Made by a program: the position numbers and the translations under genes
NCBI GenBank assembly: GCA_027858275.1
Contig: JAQIDA010000371.1
Coordinates: 1 to 8,570 of the forward strand
DNA from: Candidatus Kapaibacterium sp.
Lineage (GTDB): Bacteria; Bacteroidota; Ignavibacteria; Kapaibacteriales; UBA2268
Direction of reading: 5' to 3'
DNA length: 8,570 nucleotides
Part shown: positions 6,401-8,570 of the stretch, one piece after another
Layout of the letters: the number at the start of each line of letters is the position of its first letter
How positions within the stretch are numbered: position 1 is the first letter of the stretch
The notes under the pieces: generated by a model
The model's database searches: none
What the model was told of the DNA's origin: nothing
The model's input: only the letters and a program-made list of their open reading frames with translations

Positions 6401-8570
6401 TAGCGACAGAAAAGAACAATACTGTCCGAGTGACTGATGAACTCATTAATTCGATCATGAACGATTTCAATATGTATTATAAAACGTTCAGAACAAATCT
6501 CAGAACAGATATGTCGGAAATATCATCGGTTGTTGACAGAATTGACGCCAATAAACTTATCCGTAAAAAATATAAAGTATCGGCAATAAAGAAAGATGAG
6601 TTGGCAAAGATTAGGGATTATCCGGACTTGTGGCTCAAAAATATAACACTGATTTCTGATACTATTAAGATTGGTATTAGCATTAAAATTTTCGAGAGTC
6701 GACTGGATCGTATCATAAAGCGGCTGTCAGAGGAGATTCTGCAGAATATTGATGTTTCAATTTCGAACAGGCTCAAAGCTTTAGCTGAAGATTTGAGTAT
6801 GGCTGAGGACGAGTCGGATGATAACATCAAGAACATGACTCGGTCTGTCAGTTTGAGACATAATTATGACTATCAGGCGATTTTGAAAACATATTTGAAG
6901 GATATTCGATCGGCTGTGTTGTCTGTGCCTGAATCAATTGAAATTATCGCAGATGATTCTTTGGCTATTGTTGAAAATGATCCGTTTGCGGAAATGCTTC
7001 CTTTGTCGGTGTCATTGCAACGTCTGGTGAAATATTACATTGACGCGGAATTATTGGGTCCGCTTAGTGATTATGTCGGAGAGCTGTCCCAAACGCTGTC
7101 AAAGAGTGAAAACGTACTGTTGAGTCAATACCGATTAATCAATTTCCACAAATTGCAGAGAGAAAGCGCTGCGGAGATTGATATGGAAATGTACCACAGC
7201 CAATATGTTTCAATTGTCAAATCATCGAAGAATATTTTAGCTGATGAGATTCAAAAAGTAGCGGATACACAGGAAAAATTGGAACTGTTCATACTTTCTC
7301 AGACAAAAAAAGCTGAGGAAAAACTGAATCCTTACTTGATTATCCGATCTTCAGGCGAGATCAAACAATATGTCAGAGAGCAAGGCACAAGGCAGGCTAT
7401 CTCGAGACTTGAGACTCTGAAAAACAATATTACGAAAAAGACCGTCGATCTTTTTGTCAAATTATGGTACAGAAAAAGCGAGGCGGTTATATATGCCAAA
7501 AAGATTCAAGACGCTGACAAAAACAAATCAAATATAAATCTCATATACGATTTTGCGGACAGGTTGACTCCTGAGAGCAAAATGAAAAGCAAATTGCCTT
7601 TCTATTATCGACAGTTATTCACGGGCAAGCAGATAATAGATGATGTATTTTGGGTCGGACGGCAGAATGAATTAAAAACAGCTGAAAATGCTTTCGATAT
7701 GTTCTTATCCGGTCGCGGCGGAGGGCTGATGATTTCGGGAGCGAGCAAATCCGGGAAGTCGGCTTTTTCAACTTATCTGGCGGGAAGATTTTCAAAAGGC
7801 AAGCAGGTATATGACATTAGCCCGCCCGAAGAAGGTTCAATTAAAACTGATGTATTGAAAAAGGAGTTCCAAAAGGAATTGAACTCTCGGGATGACTATG
7901 ACTCTATGTTTGCGAATGTTCCTAAGAACAGCATATTCATTCTAAATGACATCGAATTGTGGTGGGAAAGAAGCAAGGACGGGTTTGAAGTAATAGAGAC
8001 TATCACTGAGATTGTCAATAAATACGGTCAATGGTGCTTCTTTATACTCAATGTGAATATGTACAGTTATGAGATAATCAACAGAATCCGGAATATTGAT
8101 AATAATTTCCTGAATATTCTTCGTTTGGATGCGATGAACGCTAAGGCGCTTCGCGATCTTATTCTTGTAAGGCACCGATCGGGCAATTTGCGTTATCTTT
8201 ATAATTCGAAAACTGAGGACAATATCACTGATTGGCAAATTGCTAAACTGTTCAATAAGTATTTTGAGCATACTAAGGGCAATCCCGGGGTGGCTATTCA
8301 CTCGTGGGTCAACAACATTACTAAAGTTAAGGAAGCGGGGCAATTCAGTATCAGAGAACCGGAGAGAATCAATTATGATTTGTTCGAACATATTGACCCT
8401 TCTTGGGTTATTATCCTGATTCAATTCATCCTGCATAAGAGGTTGAATGATGAAAAAATCGACAGGATATTCGCGGATGATTTCAATTCAGAAATTAAGC
8501 AGAATATCGAAAAATTATTAAAAGGCAAGATATTGCTGAAAGATCAAAACGGAACGATGAAGATTAGTTC
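3469..8570 (+). CDS. Giant fusion: SLC12-type cation-chloride cotransporter + long helical region + STAND/AAA-like P-loop ATPase (3' end beyond window)
   Basis: A single frame with no stop codon gives 1700 visible residues and remains open at the window edge. Residues ~8-412 form about 12 membrane helices of the SLC12/APC superfamily: GVIMYLRLGWVVGNAG (22-37) in helix 1, FFPAVTG (195-201) in helix 6, ISSAWGSILGAPRLLQAL (276-293) in helix 8. By-eye alignment to NKCC/KCC keeps the helix-3 K+ tyrosine (Y104), helix-6 P197/T200, the paired helix-8 serines (S277, S278) of Na+-coupled members, and a helix-10 Tyr (Y348). Residues ~445-720 are the soluble SLC12 C-terminal domain: NWRPNILLFSGG (446-457), MEPNTVLMGWG (536-546), ADADLIFLGLP (671-681). 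Residues ~740-1380 are charged, mostly helical and unassigned. FWVGRQNEL (1394-1402) opens a P-loop ATPase with Walker A GASKSGKS (1424-1431), Walker B SIFILNDIEL (1488-1497; D1494, E1496), sensor-like FILN (1525-1528), RHRSG (1568-1572), NPGVAIHSW (1605-1613) and a probable winged helix from ~1644. Bacterial SLC12 proteins normally stop near 700-750 residues. The start is chosen on GGAAG at 3456-3460; ATG 3430 or 3451 would add 13 or 6 residues. It is predicted to sit in the inner membrane with the ATPase in the cytoplasm. Cotransporter and ATPase calls are firm; ion specificity and any ATP control are inference. Confidence 0.88.
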   Translation, partial: MAQKKFGTFAGVFTPSILTILGVIMYLRLGWVVGNAGLVGSIIIILIAHVISISTGLSISSIATDKKVRAGGIYYILSRSLGLPIGGAIGSALFVGMGFSVSLYVIGFCESFNPIIGQGIGVEDMRLMGSIVLFCVALIAYISTSFALKIQFFVFVAIGLSLISVLLGTSEFAPTNITMFAPEGTVSMEVIFAVFFPAVTGFTAGVAMSGDLKNPKKAIPIGTMAAIGLGLVIYIGMAIFLSVYVGSDTLKNDTSILTKIAFFSPLVIAGIWGATISSAWGSILGAPRLLQALSIDRIIPKFIGKGSGKDNEPRVALILTFMLAEVGILIGDLDVIAGLVSMFFLTAYGFINLACALESWASSDFRPTFKIPKTISVIGFVATFAVMFKLDMVSMIGSFVVMGGIFLLLARREIKISSGNVWDGVWTSVVLKGLNRLSHSSAKERNWRPNILLFSGGTEKRPYMVEFAESMIGKLGTLTNFDLIENKSSKKLFSAHEQIPAGKSKTSGSIFTRQHECADVYNGIETITKVYGFSGMEPNTVLMGWGANTRSPEKLNNLIDEINDSGMNLLMLNYDSNVGYGDYSQIDIWLGKADNYGSMAMAMIKFLLNSEVWSEAKIRFLAVESDSAKADILFKDLYRILDENRIRADVKVVNNSVEQQQINEIILRESADADLIFLGLPSSGSERNELYINKINELCDKLGTVLLVKASSYFDPLAISFSSKSKSSKSGIAELHVDADSIEAELAALELPGNKTAAIALNTLNDKLETITNNVFNDKIINVFKARRGLIEDIKSLSLKYLAEIGRYADKGSALQKLNAVKKAKRDILFHIDRLVSEYIESSQPYQKEILEEAAEFLDKELSNPVKEAPEFISVYYKQVNFKKNKSDSSYLKRMKFRKRMRYMFSSKDVKLNIEFRSLSEFFTNKIRYSAYTDFLRQFGIDNYRDNFAGEKIINYIHNSLLVLESSINKNEFSADIIATEKNNTVRVTDELINSIMNDFNMYYKTFRTNLRTDMSEISSVVDRIDANKLIRKKYKVSAIKKDELAKIRDYPDLWLKNITLISDTIKIGISIKIFESRLDRIIKRLSEEILQNIDVSISNRLKALAEDLSMAEDESDDNIKNMTRSVSLRHNYDYQAILKTYLKDIRSAVLSVPESIEIIADDSLAIVENDPFAEMLPLSVSLQRLVKYYIDAELLGPLSDYVGELSQTLSKSENVLLSQYRLINFHKLQRESAAEIDMEMYHSQYVSIVKSSKNILADEIQKVADTQEKLELFILSQTKKAEEKLNPYLIIRSSGEIKQYVREQGTRQAISRLETLKNNITKKTVDLFVKLWYRKSEAVIYAKKIQDADKNKSNINLIYDFADRLTPESKMKSKLPFYYRQLFTGKQIIDDVFWVGRQNELKTAENAFDMFLSGRGGGLMISGASKSGKSAFSTYLAGRFSKGKQVYDISPPEEGSIKTDVLKKEFQKELNSRDDYDSMFANVPKNSIFILNDIELWWERSKDGFEVIETITEIVNKYGQWCFFILNVNMYSYEIINRIRNIDNNFLNILRLDAMNAKALRDLILVRHRSGNLRYLYNSKTEDNITDWQIAKLFNKYFEHTKGNPGVAIHSWVNNITKVKEAGQFSIREPERINYDLFEHIDPSWVIILIQFILHKRLNDEKIDRIFADDFNSEIKQNIEKLLKGKILLKDQNGTMKIS

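Noticed and set aside
7942..8436. Reverse-strand open frame of 164 codons
   Set aside because: It is antisense to the ATPase module, including part of Walker B and the lid motifs on the plus strand. It has no recognisable motif of its own.
1..8570. tRNA, rRNA, CRISPR array, insertion sequence or prophage attachment site
   Set aside because: I found no cloverleaf-like sequence, regularly spaced repeats, transposase-like frame or flanking duplications on either strand.

Overview
The window is bacterial chromosomal DNA, moderately AT-rich (about 40% GC by eye). Its coding regions are dense and uninterrupted, and clear Shine-Dalgarno sequences precede two of the genes. Nothing fixes the phylum. 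An isoprenylcysteine methyltransferase-family enzyme that resembles the lipid A phosphate methyltransferase type would suit a Gram-negative cell, but that is inference.

Layout. Positions 121-414 hold a short fossil of a zinc-type alcohol dehydrogenase / quinone oxidoreductase, with middle and C-terminal pieces joined in frame, followed by a good rho-independent terminator (445-479). Positions 681-1707 hold two overlapping plus-strand membrane-protein genes: an ICMT/PEMT-type methyltransferase and a small YkvA-like DUF1232 protein. A convergent MATE-family efflux transporter (1720-3093, minus strand) ends only 12 bases from the DUF1232 gene. A 375-base intergenic region (3094-3468) follows, with a hairpin, a direct repeat and homopolymer runs.

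From 3469 to the right edge runs one uninterrupted plus-strand reading frame, at least 1700 codons and still open at the end. I read it codon by codon and found no stop. Its N-terminal ~415 residues are a 12-helix cation-chloride cotransporter (SLC12 / APC superfamily). Residues ~445-720 are the soluble SLC12 C-terminal domain. Residues ~740-1380 are a long, mostly helical, charged region that I cannot assign. Residues ~1394 onward are a P-loop ATPase of the AAA_16/STAND/Orc-like kind, with Walker A, Walker B, a sensor-like Asn and the start of a probable winged-helix domain. A secondary ion cotransporter and a STAND-like NTPase on one chain is the most interesting thing here. It suggests a transporter gated or reported on by an ATPase switch, for volume or ion homeostasis, or possibly a sensor-effector protein.

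The other genes look like ordinary membrane housekeeping genes. Nothing in the sequence ties them functionally to the giant protein, which has its own upstream region and a good ribosome binding site.
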